Made by a program: the position numbers and the translations under genes
Part shown: in pieces, positions 49,803 to 61,020 of the stretch
Numbering within the stretch: the first letter of the stretch is position 1
Layout of the letters: each line of letters opens with the position of its first letter
Source: Quillaja saponaria
Taxonomy: Eukaryota > Streptophyta > Magnoliopsida > Fabales > Quillajaceae
NCBI GenBank assembly: GCA_029379385.1
Contig: CM055611.1
Span: forward strand, 5,332,001-5,396,000
Direction: 5' to 3'
Length of the DNA stretch: 64,000 bases
Notes under the pieces: generated by a model
Told to the model about the DNA's origin: nothing
Seen by the model: only the letters and a program-made list of their open reading frames with translations
The model's database searches: none

Positions 49803-51256
49803 GCAAGACATTCATAATATATCAGATCTACAAACTAACCAAGTTCATCATCATATTATTTAAAATAAAAATGTAAATGGTAAATTCAGCATGTGCATAA
49901 TTTGAGGACCAAGTTATCACAAACTATATAAAATTTGCTTCTTTTTTCCCGAGCTATACACTGACAACCAGTGAATTTAAAGTTAGAAAACCTATTAATG
50001 AAAAAACTACAATCTATTTTTTTCTTGTTTTGCTGTCATTTTCTATCCACGTTCACCCTTTAAACGTAGCCTACATGTTCATAACCACAACCTCAAGTGG
50101 AGACATCAAAGAATACAAAGAGCGTTCTCCTTGAGTTTGACAAGCATTCTTTGAAATCGATTTTCATAAAAACCCACAAAATACTAGAATATGTAAATAT
50201 ATTCTTGGCGAATCCCTAAACCCAAACACTTTTTTGTATGAGCGAACAAGAAACAGTAAACAATATAAGAATAAAATTAAAGTTCAAGAAAAAAAAATGT
50301 ACCTCTGGCTCTCGAAAATATTGAGGTTCTTATGACTTTGTAATTGTAAATTCAAGTTAACGATATACTAATTAAAATATTAGCAAAAAATTGCCATCAT
50401 TGTCAATATTCAACACAATAATTTTCTTTAATATCAACAAAATAGAACATGGAAACCATTCTCACAAGAGACGAAATCATGCACATGCACTGCCTTTTGT
50501 TTACCTTTCTTTCTAATAGGAAAATTATATATTACATTTTTATACATCAAAGAAATAGTGTATTTTTATTTTCATTTTCATATTAAATAAAGTGTACATT
50601 AAATATATTTTTCTAACGGGTGTCTTAATACTATTTACTAAGCTGCAATAAATATAATTTTTAAAAATTAAAACTTTTCGAAAGTAGAAATTTATGCATT
50701 TAATAGCATTGAAATCATGATCAACTACCATGATAAATGTTATAAAAAAATTATTTATAGAATCTTAACAAGTTCTCTTAGGACACTCATTAAAAAGATC
50801 CGTTAAAACATGATATATTTGCCTTTCTTTTCTTCTTCTGTAACTATTCTTTATATATAAAAGCAATCAAAAGAATTGGATCATAGCATCATAAACACAA
50901 CATTCATATAGATCAAAATGGAATATTTTTTTGGATAGGAAAATTAATATTATTTTTAAACTATTTTGAAATTAGATTCAAACTGGTTCACATTAAAGTT
51001 TTAAATTTTTTAACAACAAATTAATGTCTTAGAATTATAATTCAAGATTTTTGCAGTATCTGAACATGCATAGCCGATTATAATTTTGCAACATGTATAA
51101 TTTAAAAAAGCACAATTTATTAGAATATCATCACGCAGCTGTGATTGTATATAATTAATTTGCAACAACTTGGCTGGAGCCTAGCTAGTTGTTAGAAGCC
51201 ACTTAACAACGTAATTGTAGATTATTATCAAAATTTAATATGATTAAATGCAAAAA

Positions 51257-51936
51257 TCAAGGGCATTTAGGGCCTCCTTTCTTAGTCTTCCAGTTGTTAT
51301 AGCATGGGCATTCTTCTTTGTGACCATAAGTGCCTGAGGGAACACACAAACATTTGGCACAACACTTGTTGCAGAACAACAAGCATGGTTTTGTATGTTG
51401 AGTTGCTGAACAACGATAATCACATGCTTTTGAGCACTCTGTAAAATCAAATACTTTTTTTGTTAATTAATGTATAAGAAATAAAATATATAAATATATA
51501 TGGCCAACTAAGTTATATAAAATTTACCTTCTAGACGAAGTGATCCCTCTCCGCCAGCCTGTGGTTATGAAGGAAAAATGTGAAATATTTCTTAATTCAT
51601 GATTTAATAACTAAACAAATTGATGAACTATTTTTTCTTCAATAGAAATTACTCTAGTTATATTGAAAACTTCATTTTTTTTAAATTTGGGATTTCTATT
51701 AGCACGAAGGACACAAACAACTATTAATGAAAAAATAAATAGATTTTTTCTAACGAAAATCATCTTTATCAGTTGTTGTTCAATGCACAAAACAAAATGC
51801 GCGTAACATTCTTCTAAAATTTTGACATAATCAGCTAAGGAAGGGAGAGAGTACTACTTACGTATGAGAGTTGGATGACAAAGGCCAAGACAAGCATGAA
51901 AACAATGGCAGAGGGAAGCCATGCGAGCTTGGCCAT
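51257..51936 (-). CDS. GASA/snakin cysteine-rich peptide, copy 1
   Basis: Three exons: 51936-51862, 51558-51528 and 51438-51257. The GT...AG junctions keep frame. The 95-aa product starts with a 25-aa signal peptide (MAKLAWLPSAIVFMLVLAFV...), then a ten-residue linker, then a 60-residue GASA domain with all 12 cysteines in the family spacing (CSKACDYRC, KPCLLFCNKCCAKCLCVP, GHKEECPCYNNW, ending GGPKCP). GASA peptides are secreted or wall-associated, often gibberellin-responsive, and act in growth or defence; the role of this one is not known. A TATA box at 52023-52030 lies about 90 bp upstream. It looks functional. Confidence 0.94.
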
Positions 51937-52022
51937 AACTACTATGTTATAGATTACTCTCACTCTCTCTCACTTAGTGCTAGAAAACTTTGAGGTTGAA
52001 AACAATGGTTATACTATACTGC

Positions 52023-52030
52023 TATATATA
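52023..52030 (-). promoter_or_regulatory. TATA box of GASA copy 1
   Basis: A TATATATA element about 90 bp before the start codon, at a position that matches the TATA box of copy 2. Confidence 0.6.
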
Positions 52031-52225
52031 CTAGAAAAAGTAGGTAGGATTTTTTTTCTAAAGCATAATTGTCTTAAAAAAAAAAAGACACCATTTATAC
52101 ATGAATTTTCCTTATTTATTAAGCACAACATTGAGATAAAGGAACGTGAAAAATTCCTTGTAAGTTAATCCTAGGCACAAATATAGTATAAAAAAATTAA
52201 TTAATTAAATTCTATGTATGTTAAA

Positions 52226-52617
52226 TGCCTATCTACTTTTCTTGTCTTTCACGATTGTATCAGTTTTCATTTTGATCCTACTTTTCTTGTCGTTCAAGAT
52301 TATTCTTTCAAGTTAAAAAACTTTCTTATCTTATTTTACTTTATAACAACATGTCTTTCTTCTTTTTTTCCTTATCTTTTAATTTTACCGATAAAAAGAC
52401 ATAACTACAAGAAAATGGAGTATCAACGACATCATATATCACTGATAAGCTATAGCAAATAATTACCATATACTAACAAGTAAATCAATAAAATATCAAT
52501 TGATTTACGGTAAAACATCACAAATGATCATAGTTAACTATGGTTTATCATTATTTATAAATGAATCTATAGAGTGATAAACAATTTATTATAATTAGCA
52601 TCGATCTAAGACATCAT
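52226..52617. other. AT-rich spacer between duplication copy A and the LINE
   Basis: No gene. CTACAAGAAAATGG at 52406 resembles a CACTA-type tip but has no partner nearby. Confidence 0.4.
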
Positions 52618-54150
52618 TTTCAGTAATGCTTAGAGCAGCCATATCATTCTCAATGACTGCCCTCATGTAAGTTTCGGTCTCCCTCTACCACGCCTAGCAC
52701 CAACCACCTGCACCAAGTCATATTCTTAACTACAGCGTCCATTGGCCCTCGTTGGATATGTCTAAACCAACGTAAGTGATTTTCTCTCATTTTCTCCTCA
52801 ATCGGTGCTACCTCTACCTTCTTACGAATCTCCTCATTTCATATTTTATCATTCCTAGTATGTCTGGTCATCCATCTCAACTTTCTCATTTCAGCTACTC
52901 CCATCTCATGTGAATGTTGTTTCTTAACTGCCCACTATTCAGTACTATATAGCATAGTCGGTCTCACTGTCATCTTAAAAAAATTTCCTTTTAACCTATT
53001 CAGGATTTTAGGATTACATAAAACACTTAAACACTTCCCCACTTCACCTATCCTGCCTTGATCCTATGGTTTATATCATGTTCAAATGAGCCTAAATACT
53101 TAAACTTATCATTTGTAGGGATTGCATGGCCATTTAAAATTATTTCAATCAGGCCTCCTCTAGTGACACTGAAATCGCATTCGAGATACTTGGTTTTTGT
53201 CCTACTTAACTTAAGGTCTTTAGATTCTAACTCGTTCCTCCACAATTTTAGTTTTGAATTTAAACCTTCTCTAGTTTCATCTACCAACACAATATCATCA
53301 GTAAACAACATACACCACGGAGCCTTATCCTGAATAGCATATGTAAGTTCATCCATAACTAAAACAAATAGGTAGGGGCTTAAGGATGAACCTTGATGAA
53401 CACCTATCGTGACTGGAAACTCTTCAGTTGGACCATCTATGACCCACACCCTAGTCATTACTCCCTCATACATATCTTTAATAATTTCTATATATTCAGT
53501 TGGAATCTTCTTCTTCTCGAGAACCCACCATAAAATTTGTCTAGTTAAACTATCATACGCTTTTTTTAGATCAATAAAGACCATGTGAAGATCCTTTTTT
53601 CTTTTCTATATATTTCTCCATTAGTCTCTTAAATAGGGAAATAGCCTCCATTGCGTTTCCGACATAAAGCCAAATTAATTCTAAAAAACTAGAGTCTCAT
53701 TCCTAAGCCTATGCTCAATCACTCTTTCCCACAGCTTCATTGTATGACTTATAAGTTTTATTTCTTTGATAGTTCATACAACTTTAAATGTCTCATCTAT
53801 TCTCATAAATAAGGTCAATGTACTATTCTTCCATTCATGGGGCATCTCTTTGGTCACTAAAATCTTGTTAAAAAGATTTGTGAGCTAATTTATGTCAATA
53901 TCTTCTAGGCATCTCCAAACTTCAATAGGGATATCATTCAGACCCATTGTCTTACCATTCTTCATCTTATGAATAGGTTCTTTAACCTCTTATGCTCTAA
54001 TCTGACGAACAAATCTACGGCTCGTATTATCGAAGGCGTTGTCTAATTCCTCGACATCAACCTTTGAATGCCCATTGAATAAGTTATCAAAGTAAACTCG
54101 CCATCTCTCAAACATGGAAAGAGCCTTTAAGTGACCGGAGATGTCTATGA
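52618..54150 (-). mobile_element. RTE-type LINE fragment, 5'-truncated
   Basis: Coding similarity to plant RTE non-LTR retrotransposons runs through several frames from about 54140 down to 52620. It begins within the region before the reverse transcriptase (FERWRVYFDNLFN), passes through the transcriptase and ends in the C-terminal part (HLRWFRHIQRGP..., then a final DMAALSITENDV-like stretch). Multiple stops show it is dead. Confidence 0.78.
53048..53584 (-). pseudogene. LINE reverse transcriptase fragment
   Basis: A 178-codon open stretch of the RTE reverse transcriptase. It carries VFIDLKKAYDS, GVHQGSSLSPYLF and the active-site loop CMLFTDDIVLV. The usual F(A/V)DD is here FTDD, with both aspartates kept. 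It then continues through DETREGLNSKLKLWR and a KFKYLGS block. Frameshifts and stops on both sides remove the rest of the polyprotein. Confidence 0.85.
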
Positions 54151-54519
54151 CCCCTAAAATTTAAAAAAAATATTAATATTATAAATTTAAAATTAATTAT
54201 TAGCATTTTATTCTTCTCTTATTTAATATCGTGGCCCCTCCAAAAGTAAAAACCAGATAACATTTTCACTTTTTTGACTACAAAACTAATAGATTAAAAC
54301 TTAAAATCCAAAACTAAAGACTTATAAGTTAAATTTTTTATTATTCTTTTGTAACTTATAATTTTTTATCATGTCTTATGAGTTATTGAGTTTTATATAT
54401 ATATATATACATTTTGCTATTATTATAATGGAATAAATGTCTAGCTCCATCACTATATATAGATACATGTTCACTAATTGATGCAACATCAACCTTCTAC
54501 GTGTATTCTTATTACACAA
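54151..54519. other. AT-rich spacer
   Basis: Contains a short TA run near 54398-54410. No gene or element end recognised. Confidence 0.45.
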
Positions 54520-55435
54520 AGTATACTTATTTTACTATACAAATCTAAAGATATTGATCAGATTCTTCTCAACCAAATATGTACTCCTTCCTCATTGTGC
54601 CAAACTAAGAGTCAAAACTTCTTTTAGTTAACATGGATTATTAGCATGACATTCATAATCGATCATATCTACAAACTGACCATGTTCATCATCATATAAT
54701 GTAAAAATTAAAATGTAAAAGATAAATTCAACATGAGCATAAATTGAGGACCAAGTTATCACAAACTATATAAAATTTGCTTCTTCTTTTTTTCCCAAGC
54801 TATACACAGAAAAGCAGTGAATTTGAAGTTAGAAAAACTATTAATGAAAAAAATAGAACTAATTTTTTTCTTGTTTTGCTCTTCTTTTCTATCCACATTT
54901 ACCCTGCAAAAGTAGCCTAAAAAGTCCAGAACCACAACCTCAAGTGGAGACACATAGTTTATGCCCGTTACACAAGCTCAACCATTCTTTTAAATCGATT
55001 TACATCAAAACCCACAAAATACTAAGAATACGTAAATATATTCTTGGCAAATCCCTAAACCCAGAAAATTTGTGGGAACAAACAAGAAACAGTAAACAAT
55101 ATAAGAATATAAGAATAAAATCAAAATTCAAAACAAATTTACCTCTGACTCTTGCAAATATTGAGAAAATATTGAGGTTCTGATGACTTTATAATTGTAA
55201 ATTCACGATATACAAATTAAAATATTGTCGAAAAATATCATTGTTATCAACATTCAAGACAATAATTTTCTTCAGTATCAACAAAAATAGAACATGAAAA
55301 ACATTCTCAAAAGAGACGAAATGATGCACATACACCACCTTTTATTTCCCTTTCTTTCTAATAGGAATAATCCTATATTACATTCTTGTACATTAAAAAA
55401 ATAGTGTATTTGTATTTTCATTTTTATTTTCAAAT
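54520..55435. repeat. segmental duplication, copy B, left part
   Basis: Matches 45640-45804 joined to 49803-50570. At 54640-54655 the sequence ATTAGCATGACATTCAT runs straight across the point where copy A contains the 4-kb LTR, i.e. an empty site. Confidence 0.82.
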
Positions 55436-56309
55436 ATATATCTTCGCTATATATGAAAGCGACTTAATGGTATAAATTTTTAGTTTCTTTAAATATTCTT
55501 ATGACTTTTTACTATTACATAAGTATCCTTGGTTTTTATATCATAATATTAAAATATAGTACTTAAAATAGTCTTTAATTTATTTATTTTCCTTATTCTT
55601 CTCTCTTTTAATGCTAATAGGATTATTAACTCTTTTTTACTATTAATTTATTTTCCTAATTCTTCTCAATTTTGTAAATCAAAATTAAAAAAAAAAAAGA
55701 AACTATAAATTAAAAGAAATATTAAGAGTATAATTTTATTTTATAATAATATCTTTCCTTATTTCCTTTTCTATCTAAAGAATTAAAAGAATAAATTTAT
55801 GTATTTATATTATAAATTATGTTTACTTATTTGTTTAATTACATTAACAAAAAGTAACATTTAGTTATTTTTTCGTAATGGCTTCTACAGTACCTAATTA
55901 GAAAAGTTGGGTTCTTAATGTCCAATTTTTTTTTTGGTGACATGGATAGTTTAATGTTTGGACATGTGCCTTCAACTACGGGCTTTGATTTTGTTTATCT
56001 TGCAAGTAACTTGCCAATGAGAATCAATATTCAGAGTTTGCACATCACTCATTTGCAAAATTTATTTTAAAGTCCTTATTAATATCAATACAGGAGATTG
56101 AAAACAAAAAGAGCTCCTTCTCCTCACCTTCCTGGAAATGGATCATTACCTGGATCTGGATTACGGACTGGTGGATCCGAAAATGGGAGTACAGGAGTAA
56201 AACAGTTCAGGTACCAACTGTGTGGTTCCAGTACAAAGCAAGAATACTATGGCTCCTCTCTCTGTTTTCTCTCTATTTGCTCTGTTAATCTTAATCCTCC
56301 ACTCTTCAC

Positions 56310-56765
56310 ATGGCTCATCTCGCTACCATGCGTAGCTCCACCTCGGTGATGGGCCTATCTCACTACCGCCGCTTCAACCATCAGCTAACAATCTTGAGAT
56401 TTGTCACTTTCCTACTATTCTATTCTACTTTAGCCTTGACTATAACACAACCCAGTAAACCCACAAACAAAATCCAACCCGATCAGTTAATGACAATCTC
56501 AAATTGAAAATTTTCAAGTGGTGGACTAATGGGGTTGCAGAATAAGGAAGAAAAGCTAAATGGGTCGGTAAAGGAGGGAGCTTTAACTGAGCAAAAGAAA
56601 AATGTTGGACCAGGATCAGAGCCACCGTCGTGTACATCTAAGTGTGGGTCTTGTTCGCCATGTAAATCTATTCTCGTGCGGACTCCTCCTAGTTTGAGTA
56701 TACCTATTGAGTCTTTTTTCTTTCAGTTATTTACTTCAATTTACAATTACAAAGTAAGACAATAA
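56310..56765 (+). pseudogene. EPFL-like secreted peptide gene fragment
   Basis: One frame encodes a basic N-terminus (MGLSHYRRFNHQ from 56349) and a hydrophobic signal-like stretch (LTILRFVTFLLFYSTLAL). It meets an in-frame TGA at 56505-56507, then continues to VGPGSEPPSCTSKCGSCSPC. The PPxCxxKCxxCxPC pattern is that of EPIDERMAL PATTERNING FACTOR-LIKE peptides of the EPFL4-6 type, ligands of ERECTA-family receptors. The expected C-terminal part with the last cysteines is missing. The stop and the truncation mark it as a captured fragment or pseudogene. Confidence 0.58.
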
Positions 56766-57132
56766 CTAAATTTGTCTATTAGAAATCAATGACAAATTCA
56801 CTACCAGAAACTGTGGTGGAGAAATACATATGTGAAATATCATAATACGCCTTTTAGTTAGAATCATTTATGATCACCCACACAGCCACACCATAAGCTA
56901 CAAATCTAACCAGAGAATAACAATGCATATTTTATCTATAATCCCCTTTTTGCTTCAACTAAGATGATAGCCCATCATCACTCTAATTTCGATAGTAAAA
57001 AACAGAGTATACATAGCATATTTTCATCTGTTATCTACATGAACAAATCAAATATAATCACCATGTTAAACTACATTGGAGATCAAAACTTTATCCAATT
57101 GAGCCGCAATCAATATGCCTTCTGGAATTTGT

Positions 57133-57303
57133 TTAGGCGCACATGACTATCGAAGGAAAATCACTATTTGTTTCTGGAGCAATGGGGCTCTGTTCGATCA
57201 GAGGTTTGCTAGGTTCAATTTGAATGAGATTAATACCATGTTGTTTTGCATAATTGATGAAGGACTCTTGGATAAAGCTTTGCACTTTCTTGGGGGAAAG
57301 CGA
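57133..57303 (-). pseudogene. inositol-tetrakisphosphate 1-kinase-like fragment
   Basis: An open 56-codon stretch contains LSPKKVQSFIQESFINYAK, GINLIQIEPSKPL and EQSP. This matches the N-terminal region of plant ITPK enzymes (YAL.PKK..SFIQPS....A...GI....ID..KPL.EQGP). The ATP-grasp catalytic part is absent and the match stops after about 42 residues. It sits in opposite orientation to the EPFL piece within the same inverted-repeat element. The identification rests on motif recognition by eye. Confidence 0.55.
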
Positions 57304-58540
57304 AGTATATGGTCAATAATACAATGTCAAGCATTGCGTCCGGAAAGCTCAACCCATTCATATCTCTATTATATCTACTCTCTTTCCTCCTTCTCATTCC
57401 TGTTCACCCATCCCTTTTGTGTCCATGTGAAATCCAACCTCCCAACTGCCACCAAACACCACCTCCTAACCCAAATTCCACAGCGAAGTATATGAAGTGA
57501 AACTCTACTAGACTTGGATTTCACAATCTGTGACCGACCTCTTTCTTTACATTGAATTAGATCAGATTCTACAATAATGTCTATATGCTGGTTGTGCTTG
57601 TTGCTTTGAATACAAATATTTTGTTGGGTTAAAATCTGATTTTTATAAATATGCTTTCAGCAGGTAAAAGGTTGTAAGTTTTCAATGCCTAGGATGATTT
57701 CAGTGATAAATCAATGCTCCATCTTCTACCACGTTAGCTTGGGCATTAAGAACCCAACTTTTCTAATTGGATACCATATAAGCCACCAATATTTCAAATA
57801 GATTACGAATTTATTGTTTTCTAACTCTTTCTATTTTAATTCTAATATGATTAAAATTCTTTTTTACTATTAAATTTTTTCCTAATTATTCTCAATTTCA
57901 AGAATTAAAATTAAACTATGAAATAAAATAAATATTATAGACATAGTTTTAATCATTACAATATTGTTTTCTTAATTCTTCTTCTATCTTATGAAATAAA
58001 AGAAAATAATTATAAATTTGCATTATGAATTTATTTTTAATTAAACTTATATAATTATTTAATTACATTAACATAGAGTAATATTTTTTATTAATTATAA
58101 TTTTTTAATATGTAAGTGAATTGTGGTTAAAAATATATGTATTTAATTATCAAAAGAAATGGATCATAGCATCATAAACACAACATTCATATAAATCAAA
58201 ATGGAATATTTTTTTGATCAGGAAAATTATGTTACTTTCAAACTATTTGAAATTAGATTTGAACTGATTCACATTGAAAGTTTTAATTTTTTTTAACAAC
58301 AAATTTACACCTTAGAATTATAATTCAAGATTTTGCAGTATCCGAACTTGCATAGCCGATTATGAATTTACAACATATATAATTTAAGGAAAGCACAATT
58401 TATTAGAATATCATCATGCCACTGTGATTTTATATAATTAATTTTCAACACCGTGGCTCAAGCCTAGCTAGCTAGTTGTTAGTATACCTAACAACGTAAC
58501 TATTGATTATTATCAAAAATTCATATGATTAAATACAAAA

Positions 58541-59223
58541 TCAAGGGCATTTAGGGCCTCCTTCCTTAGTCTTCCAGTTGTTATAGCATGGGCATTCTTC
58601 TTTGTGACCATAAGTGCCTGAGGGAACACACAAACATTTGGCACAACACTGGTTGCAGTACTCCAAGCACGGATTCTTATGTTGAGTTTTTGAACAACGA
58701 TAATCACACGCTTTTGGGCACTCTGTAAAAGTAAATATTATTTTTGTTTATTAATTTATAAAAATTAAATTATAATATATATATATATTAATGACCAACT
58801 AAATTAAATAAAATTTACCTTCTGGACGAAGTGATCCCTCTCGACCAGCCTATGATTATGAAGAAAAAAAGTGAAACATTTCTTAATATATGAAATAATA
58901 ACTTTAAAAAATTGATGAACTATTTTTCTTCAATAGAAATTACTCTAATTATATTGAAAACTTCATTTTTAAAAAACTTGGGGTGTCTATTAGCACGGAG
59001 GACACAAACACCTATTAATGGAAAAAATAAATATTTTATAACGAAATCATCCTTATCAGATATTATTCACTGCACGGAATAAAACTCGCATAACATTCAT
59101 CTAAAATTTTGGCATAATCAACTAAGGAAGGGGGAGAGTACTACTTACGTATGAGAGTTGGATGGCAAAGGCCATGACAAGCATGAAAACAAAGGCAGAG
59201 GGAAGACATGCGAATTTGGCCAT
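58541..59223 (-). CDS. GASA/snakin cysteine-rich peptide, copy 2
   Basis: Exons 59223-59149, 58849-58819 and 58722-58541 have exactly the same lengths (75, 31 and 182 nt) as in copy 1. The 95-aa product has a 25-aa signal peptide, a short linker and a GASA domain with all 12 cysteines (CPKACDYRC, NPCLEYCNQCCAKCLCVP, GHKEECPCYNNW, GGPKCP). It differs from copy 1 mainly between cysteines 3 and 6 (SKTQHKNPCLEY in place of SATQHTKPCLLF) and at the C-terminal KTKEGG. The second half of the domain is almost unchanged. TATA box at 59329-59336. It looks intact. Confidence 0.94.
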
Positions 59224-59328
59224 AACTACTATGTTATAGATTTCACTAACGCACCCTCACTTAGAATCAAATACTCAAAACGCTCTCATAAAACTCTCAG
59301 GTTCAAAACAATGGTTATATTATACTAC

Positions 59329-59336
59329 TATATATA
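59329..59336 (-). promoter_or_regulatory. TATA box of GASA copy 2
   Basis: TATATATA about 106-113 bp upstream of the start codon, matching the position in copy 1. Confidence 0.6.
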
Positions 59337-59570
59337 CTATAAAGAGTGGCTAGGTAGGATTTTTTTCTGAGGGCATAATTGTCTTAAAAAAATAGACACC
59401 ATGTATACATCAATTTTCCTTAATTATTATGCACAGCATTTAGATATAGGAACGTGTAAATTCCTTGTAAGTTTTTTTTTTTGGTAAAATTTTTCCTTGG
59501 AAGTTATTTCTAGGCACAAATATAGTAAAAAAAATATATCAATTAGTTAAATTCTCTCTGTATGTTAAAA

Positions 59571-60119
59571 TATCAAACATAATCATTGTTTTGGTATTTG
59601 GAAGATACAGGCACTATCAATTTGGTTCTTGAAAAATTAATTTGTTCAATTAGTGTAAGATAATGTAATTTCCTATTAAACTAGTCACTCCGTACATTGA
59701 GTTTTAAAATTTTTAACAACATATCTTATATATGATATCAAGTTATCACTTATATTTGTTTTTAATTTAATGTATTTTTATTGTTAGAAAAAATAAAATT
59801 TATCAAAAACAAGGCAAAGAAAAAAAATCATATAAAAATAATAGTGTTTCATACATGATTGGTTCCGTATGGAGGATATCTCTAAATTAAAATAATTTTT
59901 CTTCTTTATTTTGCTACTCTTGTGTTTCATACACAATTTTTAGTTTTATCAAAACCTTAAATTGGCATTGACTTTATTACAATTAAGTTACACAATTATT
60001 GATAGTTAGCTTTTGAAGTAATATTTTCTTCATGGGAACGAATTTTACTTTCACTTTATTATATGAGAACGATACATGTGCTTGTGTTCATAAAATCCAT
60101 ATTAGAGTCGTTGAAGGGA
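59571..60119. other. AT-rich spacer
   Basis: No gene, element end or repeat recognised. Confidence 0.45.
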
Positions 60120-61020
60120 TTCATGACTAGGTTCATTACCAGCGTATGAGAAGTTGGAGATGCCAACCCTTAGGTTGTGATGTTCATGTTAATTAAAGGC
60201 CGAACTGAAGAGTTTCCAGTTCAGGTATGACCTTAACAAGAAGACTTCGGCAAAAATGTTAAAAAATCGCAAAATAATGCATCAACACAGAAGAGGCAGA
60301 AAAAGCTCTAGCAGACTTATCATGACAAAGGCCAAGAGAAGACACTCCCTAGACTATCGACGGTCCCTATTCCACCAAGATCCACCTAGGTTAGAAAGGA
60401 GACCTAGAACTCTGCTGAGACCTAAGTTTGATAGTTACAAGCCTTTGAACAAGCCCTAATCCGCAGCAATTAAGCACAACAATTATGTTAACTGGCCATC
60501 GGCATAGAAAGAAAAAACCTATAAAAGGGGCTGATGATAAGTATTTTGATTTATACAGAAGTTATGGGTACACAACTGATGAATGTTGGACTTTTGAGTA
60601 TGATATCAAAACATTGAGATAATAGGGGTACCTTAAATAACATACTTAGGAGACAAAGGGGCAGCAAGGTGAGGCCAGAAGGAATCAGAGTGGAAGGAGA
60701 GGATGAAGGCAAGAGAGAGATGATTGGTCAGAAAGGAAATTAGAGCCCATGAATGACAACTGTGAGAATGGGTGAGAAAGGTGGAACACCCATCACAACC
60801 ATCTACGCAATATCTGGTGGGTTGGCAACAAGTAGAAAGTCTGCAACAAAAAGGAAAGGATATGCCAAATGTCTAATCCTGCTAACAGAGGGAAAGACTG
60901 ATAAGGTGGAAGGTTCATGAGGGGTTGGGAAAGACCATACCAGGTCACCCACATTGTCAGGTTAGGATCCTATTGGCTGAGAGATAAGCACTACCATCAT
61001 TACCAAACATATGGAATGTC
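60120..61020 (+). pseudogene. gypsy-type gag remnant
   Basis: Pieces in several frames match Tat-like gypsy gag: a basic Arg-rich stretch ending RPKFDSYKPLNKP (60256-60459), then KYFDLYRSYGYTTDECWTFEYDI (a degenerate version of the YCxFHRxxGHxTxxC zinc knuckle), then ITTIYAISGGLATSRKSATKRK (near 60790). Stops and lost zinc-binding residues show decay. No pol was found nearby. Confidence 0.55.

Larger units (their letters stand above)
49803..52225. repeat. segmental duplication, copy A
   Basis: This segment, plus about 45640-45804 on the far side of the solo LTR, matches 54520-55435 and 58140-59570 in the same orientation and order. Shared words include GAGGACCAAGTTATCACAAA, CCACAACCTCAAGTGGAGAC and GGATCATAGCATCATAAACA. 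It contains GASA gene 1. About 290 bp at 50575-50860 has no counterpart in copy B. Confidence 0.85.
55896..57768. mobile_element. Pack-type DNA transposon candidate carrying gene fragments
   Basis: Positions 55896-55925 and 57739-57768 are inverted repeats identical at 29 of 30 bases (core AAGTTGGGTTCTTAATG). Length is 1873 bp. Inside lie an EPFL-like fragment on the plus strand and an ITPK-like fragment on the minus strand, with less AT-rich sequence than the flanks. No transposase is present. A target duplication is not evident at these exact ends, so the superfamily is open; MULE is one option. The gene-capture reading is an inference from the TIRs plus two unrelated, truncated gene pieces. 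Confidence 0.6.
55436..58139. mobile_element. 2.7-kb insert specific to duplication copy B
   Basis: Sequence absent from copy A. It contains two AT-rich direct repeats of about 270 bp (about 55600-55865 and 57825-58095) that bracket an element with 30-bp terminal inverted repeats (55896-57768). The first part (55455-55475) holds a small palindrome-like CTTCGCTATATATGAAAGCG. Confidence 0.65.
58140..59570. repeat. segmental duplication, copy B, right part
   Basis: Matches about 50860-52225 in order, including GASA gene 2 and about 300 bp of its 5' flank. Confidence 0.85.

Noticed and set aside
51244..51450. 68-codon minus-strand frame and its twin at 58513-58707
   Set aside because: Out-of-frame readings of GASA exon 3; the 12-cysteine frame with splice sites explains the sequence.
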